Part shown: one piece after another, positions 24,401 to 39,400 of the stretch | Position numbering within the stretch: position 1 is the first letter of the stretch | Layout: each line of letters opens with the position of its first letter | Assembly (NCBI GenBank): GCA_032209605.1 | Contig: JASFXZ010000014.1 | Coordinates: forward strand, 4,112,912 to 4,176,911 | Length of the DNA stretch: 64,000 bases | Direction: 5' to 3' | From: Mactromeris polynyma | Taxonomy: Eukaryota; Mollusca; Bivalvia; Venerida; Mactridae | Position numbers and translations under genes: made by a program | Notes under the pieces: generated by a model | What the model was told of the DNA's origin: nothing | Seen by the model: the letters and a program-made list of their open reading frames with translations, nothing else | Database searches by the model: none

Positions 24401-27400
24401 ATTTAAATTTCTTTTGTTGAGTGCATTTGTTGAGTAAAGATTTGTTCCATTATTTTGTAACATGATTCACTCACTCCCTATTTTTCTTTTCCTGATGTAT
24501 GCCTTAGATTTCTGCACTTTAGTCTGGTGTCCAGATTTTCAGCCCCTTCCCTAAAATGGTACACTAAAAACTGTTGAATTTATTTACCAATATGAATGAA
24601 TAGAGCTCAGTGTATTGTACCTATTAATTATAACTTCCAAAAAACAGGTGATAAAGTGGTTTATTTTATGACTTTTTGAGTTGTGTATGGCGTTGGAGGT
24701 AAGACCAACATGAGTAATGGCCCCTGATTACCAAATATGGATGTTAACCCCTAGAACAAGAAAAGTGGCTCATATATCCTAGATTACGATAGTTTTATCT
24801 GTTATGCCCTTAATGTTTCCAAATATGGAAATTACCTTATTAATTCAAATCCAGGTTATTTAGTAACGGCCCTAGATTACCAAATATGGCCCTTAGGGTT
24901 GGAACACAAAGTTTGGCCCCTAAATTAATATAAAAGCCCTTTAACTAAAAACAAGTAGTTGTCTCCTGGATTACCATATATGGCATACTGACCCCTAAAT
25001 TAAAATTAAGTTCATCGATTGCAAGATATAAATGAAGGCCCCTTACCGGTGATCCCTCAACATGTACTGTCCCTCGCACAGCTATATATAGATTATTTCA
25101 CCTATTTCCTTAGTTACAGTATCTTTATTGGGTCTATCAGTAGATGTATTCAGTCGTTGAGGAAGTTTTTTTATTACAATACAAGATTTGGATGATCGTA
25201 AATGTTCTCGGTTTGTCAATACCACCTGGAATGTAGAATTTGTATTTGAGGATCGAAGCTGTCCATGTGGCTTGCGGAAGGTGGAGGTTCTACCCAGGTG
25301 CCTGCTTATCTGCAAAATTATGTTTAAAATGCAGTCACAACTTATCTGCTAAAAATGCTAAATAAGATTCCTCTTTCCCCATGTGCAATTTCTATTTTGG
25401 TGGGGGAATGGGGCGGATATTTGTCCCCATTAATATAAAGGGCCCTGTGGCCCCATAAAAGGATTCCTACTGCAAAAAATGCTAACTTAAAAAAATTTGA
25501 ATATTTTCTAGGTGGTAGTTTACATGTCTTTCTTATATATGGACAGTTGTGTATGACTTTACAAGTCATGTCTTCATAATTATGATCTTACGACAGAAAG
25601 TGAAACATTTCATTTTATGATCTTACGACAGAATGTGAAACATTTCATTTTATGATCTTACGACAGAATGTGAAACGTTTCATTTTATGATCTTATGACA
25701 GAATGTGAAACATTTCATTTTATGATCTTATGACAGAATGTGAAACGTTTCATTTTATTATCTTACAACAGAAAGTGAAACATTTCATTTTATGATCTTA
25801 CGACAGAATGTGAAACGTTTCATTTTATGATCTGACGACAGAATGTAACATGTTTCATTTTTCCTTAAAAATATTTTTTTGTTTTTTTTATACTTTTTTA
25901 TAGCACTATAAGTGTGGGATGTTTATTTATAATGTACACATAATTTTTCTTTCACCAGTCTTCATGTAAAAGTCAATAGCTCTTGCCCAAGCGCCACATC
26001 TCCGTATATCCCCTTGCAGAACACTATATCCTTACATTAAGCAAGTTAGTGAAATACACCTGTTAACAGGTTCAACACTGTAAAATGTTAATATCAGAAG
26101 CGTTTTGAGTGAAATGAAGAGTTACCTAACCTGAATTGCGAGTAAAGCCGATGTGCTACGCTAAATATTTATAGAAAATGCACTTTTTTAAACTGTCCAT
26201 CTGACATGGTTTCTTCTTCGATTTTACTAAAAAAAATCCAATATAATTTAATATATTTGATGTAACCACAACCATTGAATCAATTGTTAAACATGACCAC
26301 CAATTTTCGATACAATTTATATAAGAGATATGCAGTCAATAATAATCGAAAAAAATGTGGGAATATAGTGCCTTTTGAAATTGTAATTGGTGTATTTCAC
26401 TTGCCCAAAATTGACCCCACACACACCATGAGCTGGTTATCATGAAGACTGTTTTACAGCAAAGCGTTTACAATTTGAAGCAAAACTGATTCCATGTGCC
26501 AATTTCTTTGTCTTTTCAGGGAGTGATCAAAGGAACGCTGCTTGTGACCCCTAATGCTGTGATGTTTGACCCTAATGTATCAGATCCCCTTGTTGTCGAA
26601 CATGGGCCTGAAAAATATGGAATGATCGCTCCAATGGATTTGATAATCAGTGCGGCGATGTATCACGATATCGCTGCCATGAAAATGAGGGGCAAGAAAA
26701 TGTAAGATTATCAGAAGTTTGGTAAAATTCTGCCATTTTTCTTACATTGTTGCTGAGTCTGTGATAGACCCGCTAAATGATCACACCATCCACATTTTAG
26801 ATACATTCTTTGCACTTATTCCTGCTCTTTTCGGCAATTAAAATAACTTATATCATTCCGGCACTTATTATTATTGACATCCGGTAATGTCCAGAATTTG
26901 ATCTTTATTTTTCAATTTTTTTTTTGGCCCCTAAAAATTTATCAGGGACTCCTAAAAAATGGCTGGATTGGAGGTCCAGGGACCCCTATTTGAAAACTTC
27001 AGGGAAAACCCTGTTTATGAAAAAAAATTCTATTTGCTTATTAGTTTCGCATTGAAGAGTTGGTTTGCAAAGTAGCAAAAAGTGATAAGCAAGTTAACTA
27101 AGTAGATGTGATTACTTCACTTCGCTTGTGAACTGCCTTTTTATCAGTTAACAGCTAACAACAACAGACTTAGGCATACTGTTAAGAATTGTCTTAAGAA
27201 CAGTTTGACCTGGCTCATTTGAATTTATCGAGTCCGGAATATTTTTTTTATTAATACATAGTTTTTAATAGTTAATTTCAATTTGACGTGCCTAAGAATA
27301 TACATTGAGATCTGATATTTTTTTCAGATGGTACCAAGTATACGGATTGAAGGTTGTCGAATTAACGGAGTCCGACTGTATTTTTTTAAGTAGTTTTAGC

Positions 27401-30400
27401 TCTACTTGCCTAAGGCCAGAGAGCTTATGTCAGGGCGAATTTTTGATCGTGTGTGCATGCATCAGCCTGTTAACTTTCCATTCAAACGACATCCCCTCTG
27501 AAACTGCAAGGCCACATTTGATGAAACTTACACAGTAGCATCATGGCCTGACCCTTTCTCAAGATTGTTCATACGGTTCCGGGTGATTGCACAATATGGC
27601 TGCCAGAACTAAAAATTGAAAAACCTTTAAACGACTTCTTCTCATGAACCAATGACCAAATTATATAATAATGCTTATAACTTGCTCTGTTACATCCGTG
27701 CATGAACCTTCCTTAACATTTCTGACAACCATATGCACAATACAGCCAGTAGAGCGTCGGGCCCTCTTGGGCTCCTTGATGCAAAGTAGGGGCCAGACTT
27801 TTTACGTTGGATGAATATAACTGATAAATAAATCATGTAACCTTTAAACCAACTTAAACCCAATGTTCTGTTTTCTCTATTCATACAGGGAAGATGGAAG
27901 CATGTTTCCCAAGCCCGAGGTCTACCATGACATGTCTTGTCCAATGGCAAAAGATAAATTACTTACCTCACAGGCTACCGAACAATCCAAGTACCGTACT
28001 TCATCACTGACAGAAAACATTAAAAACATTCTTAGAAATCCGTTGACGAAATCAGAAAGTGTTTGTTCATGTGGAAAAGGAGTTTCTGAGAGATTAGTGC
28101 CGGGTGGTGACACCCCTGGTAGTGCAAAAACTGAACAATCTCCGACATTTGATGAGTTCTCTTTCGAGAAAGGTCGATTTGAGGAAGCTGAATCATTTAC
28201 TAATGATGACAGTAAAGCTGATGACAATGTATTCAGTGATGAAAACATAAATGATAATCATGAAAGGGCTAATGCTGAAGCTGATAAAGGTGTTGACAAA
28301 CATAACGAAATTGATTGTGATACAGGAAAGGAAAGAGTAAAAACTAGTCCTAGACTTGGCCAAAAAACACAGAAAAAGCTTTCTGTTTCATTCTCTCTGC
28401 CTGAGACGGATTCACCAAATGCCAAAGACAATCTGTCTCCAAACTTGGAGACTCTGGTGGATCTAGATGACTCGGGTGAAACAAAAGATGCTGCCAAGGC
28501 AACAAGGGATACTGAAGGGGAAGTAGGTAAAGAAGGAAATAAGACTGGTGAGGAAACTGAAGAAAGCAGCTCTCCAAATGGAGATAAGGAAACTAGAATT
28601 GGTAGCATTGTTTATCTCCCAGTTGAAGAGGATGCAAATGGGAAACTAACTGTAAAGTCAGTGGAGAAAACTGCAAATACTTTGTCTAAACTCAGTGTTG
28701 ATGAATTTGCTGAGATTTCTAAGTCAGATACAAATCTTGTGGATAAGAGTTTGAATATTGAGAGTAGAGATGTTGAGAAAACTAGATCAGCTTCTACGAG
28801 CTCACTTGGCCCCTTCAGCCCCACTCCTCATCTGAGTGCTTTTGTAAACTATGCAACTGGATTTTTTCAAAAACATGCACCTGACAATAGCATCAAAGAC
28901 ATTAAGGATGTGTTGATTGATTCATTACCAGAGTTGAAAAAGTCACAGGATTCAAAGCCAGAGAAGTCATCCTCAGTGACAGAATTAAAATATGACATTC
29001 CTACCATATCGGCGGCTCCTGCTGGGAGAAAGGGAAAGATGAGTCGTCATGGTAAGCCAAAGTCTGGTAACGTTGCTGTGGAGAACGCCGTCTCATTGGA
29101 TGAAAAGCCAGATCTACTTACCATGGATTATGAACGTAAGTATTTCTTTCTTAATGTGATATTTGGACCGGTTGAAAATTAGATGAAAATTTTGACATTG
29201 AAATGGCTGAAGCTTGCCCTTAAAACTTTGATCTGAGGAATTTCGATATAGAGTTGTATCTTATAGATAATGTACATCATTTGTTACATTTTTTCTGTAT
29301 TATAAATTATAATAATGTTCCAGGTAACACTGGTATTTTGTTGCTAATTGTGGCAAAATCTCTGAAATAAGCTTAAGAAATAAAGGAAGTAAATGATGGT
29401 TGAAAATAGGAAAACTGTCTAAAATTGTTAGATGGCTTACAATAATAGTTATAACTTATATCGTACATATTTTTCTGTATAATATAATATATAAAATGAT
29501 TTGTAGTACAGTAATATTGCTCCTTGTATGACGGTATTTTCCTCAGTTTGACGATATTACTGGAAGCTATATGATATTTATATATTATTACTGTAAATTG
29601 CTTACATTATGACGTGGTATTAATCCAATGTATGTTGAGAATTTACCAAAACCGTAAAAATGTAAGATTTGATATAAATGTGTAAGTTGTATGGTATATT
29701 GTGATAGATGTCCTAGTCCTATGTATGTTTGCAGTCTATCTGTAGTTGTATTAATGCTTAATGACTTGTTGTTTTTATGAGGTGTGAAATATGCTGATTT
29801 AGCTTAATACAATCAAAATCAAAAGATAATGTATCGAGTAGTTTTTTAGAAACTATGAGGGTTAGCACTCAGGCCTGTTTCTATAGTTACCACAGGTCAG
29901 ACTATCTCACCCATTCCCAAAGCCAAATATATGCTTTTGTCCCAATCTGAAAAAATATCCCAATCAGAAGCACGTACGAAAAATCATCTACTGAAGCGAC
30001 CTGGTATATCTTGAAGCTCTTTGAATAACTCTGGCCATTATTGTCCCTTGTGTCATAGATGTTGTGGACATTTGTGTCTTTTTGACAGCTGATATAAGAA
30101 ATGTACATGAGAATGTTTGTTAAAGTGATTAAAGTTTTCCCAAATAAGCAAATTTTACGAAACAAATTTTCCCTATTATACTAGGTTTTTCCCCCAAAAT
30201 GGATGTCACTTTTGAGTATCTCTGTAAAGCAGGATATCTCACACCATTGTTTTGTATAATACACAGGAGATTGTCATGAGTTCTCTCCCTTTTTCCCTTC
30301 AAGAGTTATATCCCTTTATTCCTTCTATATATATAGTACTATATATTCATATATACTATAGGAGGGATAAAGGGAGAGAACTCCTTATCCCCTCTAGAGT

Positions 30401-33400
30401 TCTATCCCTTCTATATCAGTTATGGCGAATGACTTCCAAGACTTGTCAGACATTCAGTCTGATAACCTTGGAAAACTTGTCGGACCGAATGCAAACTTGT
30501 CAGACCGAAAACATGTTGTTAAAAATTACATTCCTTGCAGATAATTATGGTTGTTAGGTAAAGTAAAAATACAGTAACCTATCACATTCAGCATACATGC
30601 ATTCATACATAAAATGTGATTTGGGAAGCAAAGGGGTTTGTAACAATATTAATACCATTTTTATTTAGTTCAGTATCATTCATATTCTACATATTGTAAA
30701 TACAAAGGGGATAGCACGCAAAATGGGGGGTTGTCAAAATAATTTGATTGACAACTCTCGAAATATTAAGATTTTGAGTTGAATCGTACCGCATTGAACT
30801 CGAAAAAGATAAAAAGAGTTTTCCAAGAAAAGAACCACTCGTTTCAAAGTGAAAATTAACAAATCAAACAGAAATGGGCGAATAATTGGGGTATTTAGAT
30901 AAATAATATTAAAAAATTATGATTAACTCTAACATTCACTCCTGAAATGCCTTTTTGACGACACAATCAAAGTATAAATGGCCGAAACACAAGTGAATGT
31001 GCAGACAATCGGTGCACATAAGAAGATCGCATTGTGTAAACAGCAACGGATGTTGTAAAACCCATCTGTACCGTATCAGACATATGGACCAATTAACACA
31101 CAGGCCTTCTACATCGGAACTGCCATTTTTTATCGGTCAGGTCTGATGGGTAATTGCCATGACTGATATATACGTTGTAGTACTATATTTTCATATACTA
31201 TAGAAAGGAAACAGGGAGAGAACTCTAGAAGGGATTAAGAAGAGAATTCGTAACAATTTCCTGTGGTATAATGTTCTTACCTGTTACAGTAGCAATTTTC
31301 AATGTTAAAATATGAATTTTAGTTGCAGGTATATTTTGGTTTGCTACCAGGAAGATGTTGTAAGAATGCTATTGTTTTGTACGCTCTGCGTCAGTCTAAT
31401 CTTCCGTTTCAACATGTTTTCTTGTCTTTTTCGTTTTTTCAATGTCGAGACTCAATTATGTTAGGATTTTAATATGCACTGTAGTACCAATATACAGTCG
31501 GACCTCATTTATTTGACTGCCTTCTATCCGAATACTTGGTATCATCCGAAATAAATATCAGATCAGTATCTTCTTGTGCATGTAGACTTGAAATGGGCTA
31601 TTCGAAACCAAGTATTATTCGAAATAAGATTTGGACCCATTGAATTTAGATGAACGAGGTCCGACTGTAATTGACTTTTCCGAGTTTTTCATCTTAAAGG
31701 GAAAGGTGTTGGGGTCCTTTAGGAGGGAAAATATTGTTACTTGAAGAAAAGTGGGGAAGATAAGAGGGAGGCTTAGTAGTTGAGGGGTTGAGTGCCTGAC
31801 TCCTGATCCGAAGGTAGTTAGTTTGAGCACTGCGATGAGCGGGTTTGATCATGAAATTCACAAAACCTAATTTGGTGCAAGTACTGGTTGGTAGCCAGGA
31901 AGCAGTCATGATTAGTATTATACACTGCAACTCCGTTACACCGCGGTCGGATATAGCGCGATATCCATTATAACGTGATGTCGTCGTGGCTCCCGATGAT
32001 TTTTAAGAAAAATCCTAAAATTTGTCAAAAAAGGAAGAAAAAATGATCAAAATCGTATTTTTTCGCAATTTGCAGTCTGCTCTTTCGCGAATCACGTGCT
32101 GTTAAGTTTACAAGTTTATTTTACTAAGCGATCGCGAATCAACAAGATCAACTGAATATACACACAATAAGAGATATATGTCCAATTACGATAACCATCA
32201 ATATTTACACAAATGACACCTTCTAATGTTTTTCAACACATTTCATAAACATCAACGAATTTGACCTTGGATTGTGCTGAATCTATGATGTAACGGGAGT
32301 AGCTGATGTTGAGTCTAACACGCCCACGTTCAATTATTCTCCTTACCTTGACCAATTAGATGATCGCACACCAGCGAGATTTCTTTTAATTGAATGAATG
32401 ACAGTAGGGGATGTCAATCATGGAACATTAAGCAGCGTTAATCCTCAATAAACTAAATACGGTATCCGAATGTGCTAATTACGATTTATACAGCACTTGT
32501 TGTTCACACAAATCTACTAGATGTGTCGGTCGACTATTTCTCAATCTGTCACAAAAAGTAGTTAAGTCAAGGCAAAAGCGGACAACTCGGCACGGAATGT
32601 TTGCAGACTACAAAGGCGCCGCGTCTTGATTGGTTAGATCAAGTAGTCGGCCCAATGTTTGATGCGACGCACATGGAAAATGTTCTACTCGCAGACTTCA
32701 AAGGCGCCGCGTCGTCTTCTAGTTTCAGAGGTCGACCGTCATGGGTGGTGATTTTGTCAAATGCACATTTTGATTGACGTGAAATGCTTTATGAGACGTA
32801 TGTAATATAGATACGACTAGGCGTGGTGCAAAAAATGAAGGCCATCGCATTTTTCACGCGTGATTGTTGGTCGAATCAACATTTATACGCGATGGATTAT
32901 TCTTTTGTTCTGTTGAATAACGGATAAATATCGATAGGTACGAAAATACAATTAGATATAATTATAGAATTAATTCTCACTCTAAATCTGCAATGTTCAC
33001 ATGTATTTTGCGAGAGTGTCACAGGGGGTAATTTTCACGGATAACAAATAATACAAACACCGCCTAAATATCGCGGTTCCAAAAGAGCAATGATCATATT
33101 TTAGCTTTGTTTTAAATAATTAATGAGTTTTGTTTTGAAATAGTTTCAAATAATAACCCATAAATACATTTTATATATTATCCTCTACTATATACCTATT
33201 TATTAAAACAAAAACGAAACAAATACGAAATATATGAAAACATAGTATGCACAACGCTATATTGTGTGGGTGGGGTAAGTTGGTATTCTGTCTCTATACC
33301 GCGGTCGGATATAACGCGATAGCGAGTCCTTGGACCCCACCGATCGCGGTATAACGGAGTTGCAGTGTACTAATAGTTTGCTAGTTCTGAAGTAAGTCAG

Positions 33401-36400
33401 TCTTATTAATGAGGTGATCTACTTATTGAGTTGAAATGATGAGGAAAACTTCAAACAGTCCCATGAAAATACAGTATAAATAATGAGGTGATCTTTATTT
33501 TGAGGTAATTTCAAGTAATTTCTAAAAGAGGGGTTTTACTTTACGTCAGTTCCACTCTTGTATCGCTGCCATATGGTTGTTATAGTTAACTTCTAGTATT
33601 ACCTGCAGTATGCTTATCTCAATACTGTGAATATATTTTACATTCTACATTTGCAAGTCGATGCATGTTGTGACTGTCCAAAATTCATTTCAAAATTCAC
33701 AATTAATTCAACTCTATGACTATATTGTGGATTCTAGGTGTTACATTGTTACACTTATATTCTGTTTCTAGTTGTTACATTGTTACACATATATTGTGGA
33801 TTCTAGGTGTTGCATTGTTACACTTATATTGTGGATTCTAGGTGTTGCATTGTTACACTTATATTGTGGATTCTAGGTGTTGCATTGTTACACTTATATT
33901 GTGGATTCTAGGTGTTGCATTGTTACACTTATATTGTGGATTCTAGGTGTTACATTGTTACACTTATATTGTGGATTCTAGGTGTTGAATTGTTACACTT
34001 ATATTGTGGATTCTATGTGTTGCATTGTTACACTTATATTGTGGATTCTATGTGTTACATTGTTACACTTATATTGTGGATTCTAGGTGTTGCATTTTTA
34101 CACTTATATTGTGGATTTTAGGTGTTACATTGTTACACTTATATTGTGGATTCTAGGTGTTACATTGTTACACTTATATTGTGGATTCTATGTGTTACAT
34201 TGTTACACTTATATTGTGGATTCTAGGTGTTGCATTGTTACACTTATATTGTGGATTCTAGGTGTTACATTGTTACACTTATATTGTGGATTCTAGGTGT
34301 TACATTGTTACACTTATATTGTGGATTCTAGGTGTTGAATTGTTACACTTATATTGTGGATTCTAGGTGTTGAATTGTTACACATATATCCATGATTCTA
34401 TGTTGCATTGTTACACATATATCCATGATTCTATGTACTGCATTGTTACACATATATCAATGATTCTATGTGTTGCATTGTTACACATATATCCATGATT
34501 CTATGTACTGCATTGTTACACATATATCCATGATTCTATGTACTGCATTGTTACACATATATCCATGATTCTATGTACTGCATTGTTACACATATATCCA
34601 TGATTCTATGTACTGCATTGTTACACATATATCCATGATTCTATGTACTGCATTGTTACACATATATCCATGATTCTATGTACTGCATTGTTACACATAT
34701 ATCCATGATTCTATGTACTGCATTGTTACACATATATCCATGATTCTATGTGTTGAATTGTTACACTTATATTCAGGATTCTATGTACTGCATTGTTACA
34801 CATATATCCATGATTCTAGGTGCTGCATTGTTACACATGTATATCCATGATTCTATGTACTGCATTCTTACACATATATTCAGGATTCTAGGTGTTGCAT
34901 TGTTACACATATATTCAGGATTCTAGGTGTTGCATTGTTACACATATATTCAGGATTCTAGGTTTTACATTCTTACACACACACAAGTCAATGTTGTTGT
35001 TACTTTCTGTTCTGCCTGTAGTATTTATTGCTGTTTGCAAACAAATTATGTCACTTTGTAGTTAAGAGTTACGTTTCTTGCTGCATATACTGTTTGCTTG
35101 TATTTTTGCAATACGAAACAGCGTAACTGAAGAAAACCTTGCTTCGATTTTCTTGTAATTCAGCTTCTTCTTTCACATCTTGTACAGATAAATAATGCTG
35201 ACAATATCATTTCTTTTCCTTACTTTTCCTGTTTATCGTATTGTTTAAACTAAAGTGTTGTTGTAAAAAACCAAAGTCATGGCTCTAGAAACAAGACATA
35301 AGTATTAATGCAAACCCAAGTACCGTATATTACCGTTTTACTAAAAAAAATCACCAAAAGTCACTGGTCGACTTATGGACGAGTAACAGATGAAAATCAA
35401 ACAAAATACGACCAGTTGGTAACATAAACCGGGCTAAAAATTTAGAACTGACACCACCGTATCACTGCTATATTGCTAATATCATGTCATGTCTTCATCC
35501 ATATTATATGCTATTAATAGCTATATTCTGCAATTTAAATCATAATCTGGGGGTCATCCCTTTTTAAAGAGTCGCCAATTAACAATTTTATTGCCAATTG
35601 TCATATCTGAATACAATAGAAACGTGTGAAACTTGAATAAACAAGATGACAAGTGAGAGTCACATGGTATTTTGGTTTAGAGAGTATTTAGAGATTATTT
35701 CTGATGACAAGTGAGAGTCACATGGTATTTTGGTTTAGAGAGTATTTAGAGATTATTTCTGACTGGTATCCCGATTTTACGCTTTTGGTTATCAGTTTGG
35801 CAAATAATTGCAGTGAACCAGTCTAATTGCAGTGAACCAGTCAGGAATGAACTAAAAAATACCCCATAACAAAAATTTACAATTATTTACTTTGAAAATC
35901 GGGAGATCGCGAGTTGGCTGTCGAATTTTGGAGTCTATTTTCATCCTGCCTAAGTCCCCCCTCGACTTATGGAAGGGGTAAGCCTAAATTTCCCTTTTTA
36001 CAGACAAAACTACACCCTCGACTTATGGCTGAGATCGACTTATGGCCGGTAATATACGGTATCTCATTTGTTGAAGTGGTCTGAAAGTGTCCCTGTTTTT
36101 GATAAATGTTATCTATAGTTTTATGTATTTTACACTGATTTGTATCTATAGGAATTGTGTGAAATCATATAATCATAGCCAGGTAATTGTGACAAAAATG
36201 GTAAAATTGTCATTTTTGTGCATGTTACAATATAATACTGTATAAGTGGATAATATCGCGTGTCGAAAAGTTGGCAAATTGTCGATTCCAGAATGTTTGT
36301 GATTTGCCGAAATTATTTTGATCATAATATCTACACATTGTTACAATCGCTTTTATATAATCAGTTGTTGGGCAGGCACCAGACTTTAAGTAACGGCTAC

Positions 36401-39400
36401 ATGGTGCGTAGGTAAACATATACTTCAGTTGTTGGGCAGGCACCAGACTTTAAGTAACGGCTACATGGTGCGTAGGTAAACATATACTTCAGTTGTTGGG
36501 CAGGCACCAGACTCTAGGTAACCGCTACATGGTGCGTAGGTAAACATATACTTCAGTTGTTGGGCAGGCACCAGACTCTAAGTAACGGCTACATGGTGCG
36601 TAGGTAAACATATACTTCAGTTGTTGGGCAGGCACCCGACTCTAAGTAACGGCTACATGGTGCGTAGGTAAACATATACTTCAGTTGTTGGGCAGGCACC
36701 AGACTCTAAGTAACGGCTACATGGTGCGTAGGTAAACATATACTTCAGTTGTTGGGCAGGCACCAGACTCTAAGTAACGGCTACATGGTGCATAGGTAAA
36801 CATATACTTCAGTTGTTGGGCAGGCACCAGACTCTAAGTAACGGCTACATGGTGCGTAGGTAAACATATACTTCAGTTGTTGGGCAGGCACCGGACTCTA
36901 AGTAACGGCTACATGGTGCGTAGGTAAACATATACTTCAGTTGTTGGGCAGGCACCGGACTCTAAGTAACGGCTACATGGTGCGTAGGTAAACATATACT
37001 TCAGTTGTTGGGCAGGCACCAGACTCTAGGTAACGGCTACATGGTGCGTAGGTAAACATATACTTCAGTTGTTGGGCAGGCACCAGACTCTAGGTAACGG
37101 CTACATGGTGCGTAGGTAAACATATACTTCAGTTGTTGGGCAGGCACCGGACTCTAAGTAACGGCTACATGGTGCGTAGGTAAACATATACTTCAGTTGT
37201 AGGGCAGGCACCAGACTCTAGGTAACGGCTACATGGTGCGTAGGTAAACATATACTTCAGTTGTAGGGCAGGCACCAGACTCTAGGTAACGGCTACATGG
37301 TGCGTAGGTAAACATATACTTCGGTGAATGTGGAATTTACGCTGTGGAAAATGTTAGCTAATTTTGTGCAAATTTTTCCGCCTAGCAAACTTTACCACTA
37401 GAGTAATGGTTTCCTTAGCTTCAGTGATCTATCTTGTGTTTATTATCTGCTATATGTTCTTGGGTAACTTGTTTATAAATGGCACCCGAAGAACATCTTC
37501 CACGTCTGACTCGGAGAGAGTGGAAGAATTATATGACTTTACTTAACAGTCCCACCTTAAGAGAAATGCAGCACAAATACATTTTTGGTGTGGAAGATCT
37601 TAATTAACCAATTTATTAATATTCATGCTGAAATACATGAAATATGTCTTCTCTGTAGCAACACTCATTGGGAGTTGCAAATATTGTTTGTTGTTGAGAG
37701 GTTGTTGTTCTAAAATGTTAAACTGGTTGTAAATTTTCTGTGGAAAAATGTGTGAGGGCCACTCTAGATGACAGAATGCACTGTGTGAGGGCCACTCTAG
37801 ATGACAGAATGCACTGTGTGAGGGCCACTCTAGATGACAGAATGCACTGTGTGAGGGCCACTCTAGATGACAGAATGCACTGTGTGAGGGCCACTCTAGA
37901 TGACAGAATGCACTGTGTGAGGGCCACTCTAGATGACAGAATGCACTGTGTGAGGGCCACTCTAGATGACAGAATGCACTGTGTGAGGGCCACTCTAGAT
38001 GACAGAATGCACTGTGTGAGGGCCACTCTAGATGACAGAATGCACTGTGTGAGGGCCACTCTAGATGACAGAATGCACTGTGTGATTTCCTCATACATCA
38101 GTTCGTTCTTGTATCATTTCATGTTGTTTGTTTTTTATTTTCAGAATTCGCACCGAAAAAATCAGTGGCTTTCCCAGACCCACCTCTCTATCTCTGTCTG
38201 CGTCTTGGAACTCCACAAAATAAAAACGTCTTTCACAATTATACGATTGAATCGTATGGAAAATCAAGAAAGAAGTCCGAGTACTGGTTTTCTATTCCAA
38301 GAGATAAGTATGTATAATCTCTTTTTGCTCAGTTTGTGTTAAATCTTTGAATTGCCAAAGTAAGATTGAAAAACATTGAAAATCTATAATTGTCAAGGGG
38401 TCATAACTCTGGCATTTACCAAAGAAAGGTAGATATTGTCAAGGGGTCATAACTCTGGCATTTACCAAAGAAAGGTAGATATTTGTCAAGGGGTCATAAC
38501 TCTGGCATTTACCAAAGAAAGGTAGATATTTGTCAAGGGGTCATAACTCTGGCATTTACCAAAGAAAGGTAGATATTTGTCAAGGGGTCATAACTCTGGC
38601 ATTTACCAAAGAAAGGTAGATATTTGTCAAGGGGTCATAACTCTGGCATTTACCAAAGAAAGATAGATATTTGTCAAGGGGTCATAACTCTGGCATTTAC
38701 CAAAGAAAGGTAGATATTTGTCAAGGGGTCATAACTCTGGCATTTACCAAAGAAAGGTAGATATTTGCCAAGCGTTCATAACTCTGGCATTTACCAAAGA
38801 AAGGTAGATATTTGTCAAGCGTTCATAACTCTGGCATTTACCAAAGAAAGGTAGATATTTGCCAAGCGTTCATAACTCTGGCATTTGCCAAAGAAAGGTA
38901 GATATTTGCCAAGCGTTCATAACTCTGGCATTTACCAAAGAAGGATAGATATTTGTCAAGCGTTCATAACTCTGGCATTTACCAAAGAAAGGTAGATATT
39001 TGCCAAGCATTCATAACTCTGGCATTTACCAAAGAAAGGTAGATATTTGCCAAGCGTTCATAACTCTGGCATTTACCAAAGAAAGGTAGATATTTGTCAA
39101 GCGGTCATAACTCTGGCATTTACCAAAGAAAGGTAGATATTTGTCAAGGGGTCATAACTCTGGCATTTACCAAAGAAAGGTAGATATTTGTCAAGGGGTC
39201 ATAACTCTGGCATTTGCCAAAGAAAGGTAGATATTTGTCAAGGGGCATTACTGTGGCATTTACCAAAGAAAGGTAGATATTTGTCAAGGGGTCATAACTC
39301 TGGCATTTACCAAAGAAAGGTAGATATTTGTCAAGGGGTCATAACTCTGGCATTTACCAAAGAAAGGTAGATATTTGTCAAGGGGTCATAACTCTGGCAT

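Noticed and set aside
27922..28824. - strand frames of 70-116 codons under exon 8
   Set aside because: They are antisense shadows of the acidic, Ser-rich coding exon (giving Leu/Ser/Pro-rich strings).
37364..37546. 60-codon frame ending RRTSSTSDSERVEELYDFT
   Set aside because: It overlaps the candidate exon at 37492 in another frame, begins with a hydrophobic run of intron sequence and ends in a stop with no usable donor. I could not fully exclude that part of it is exonic.
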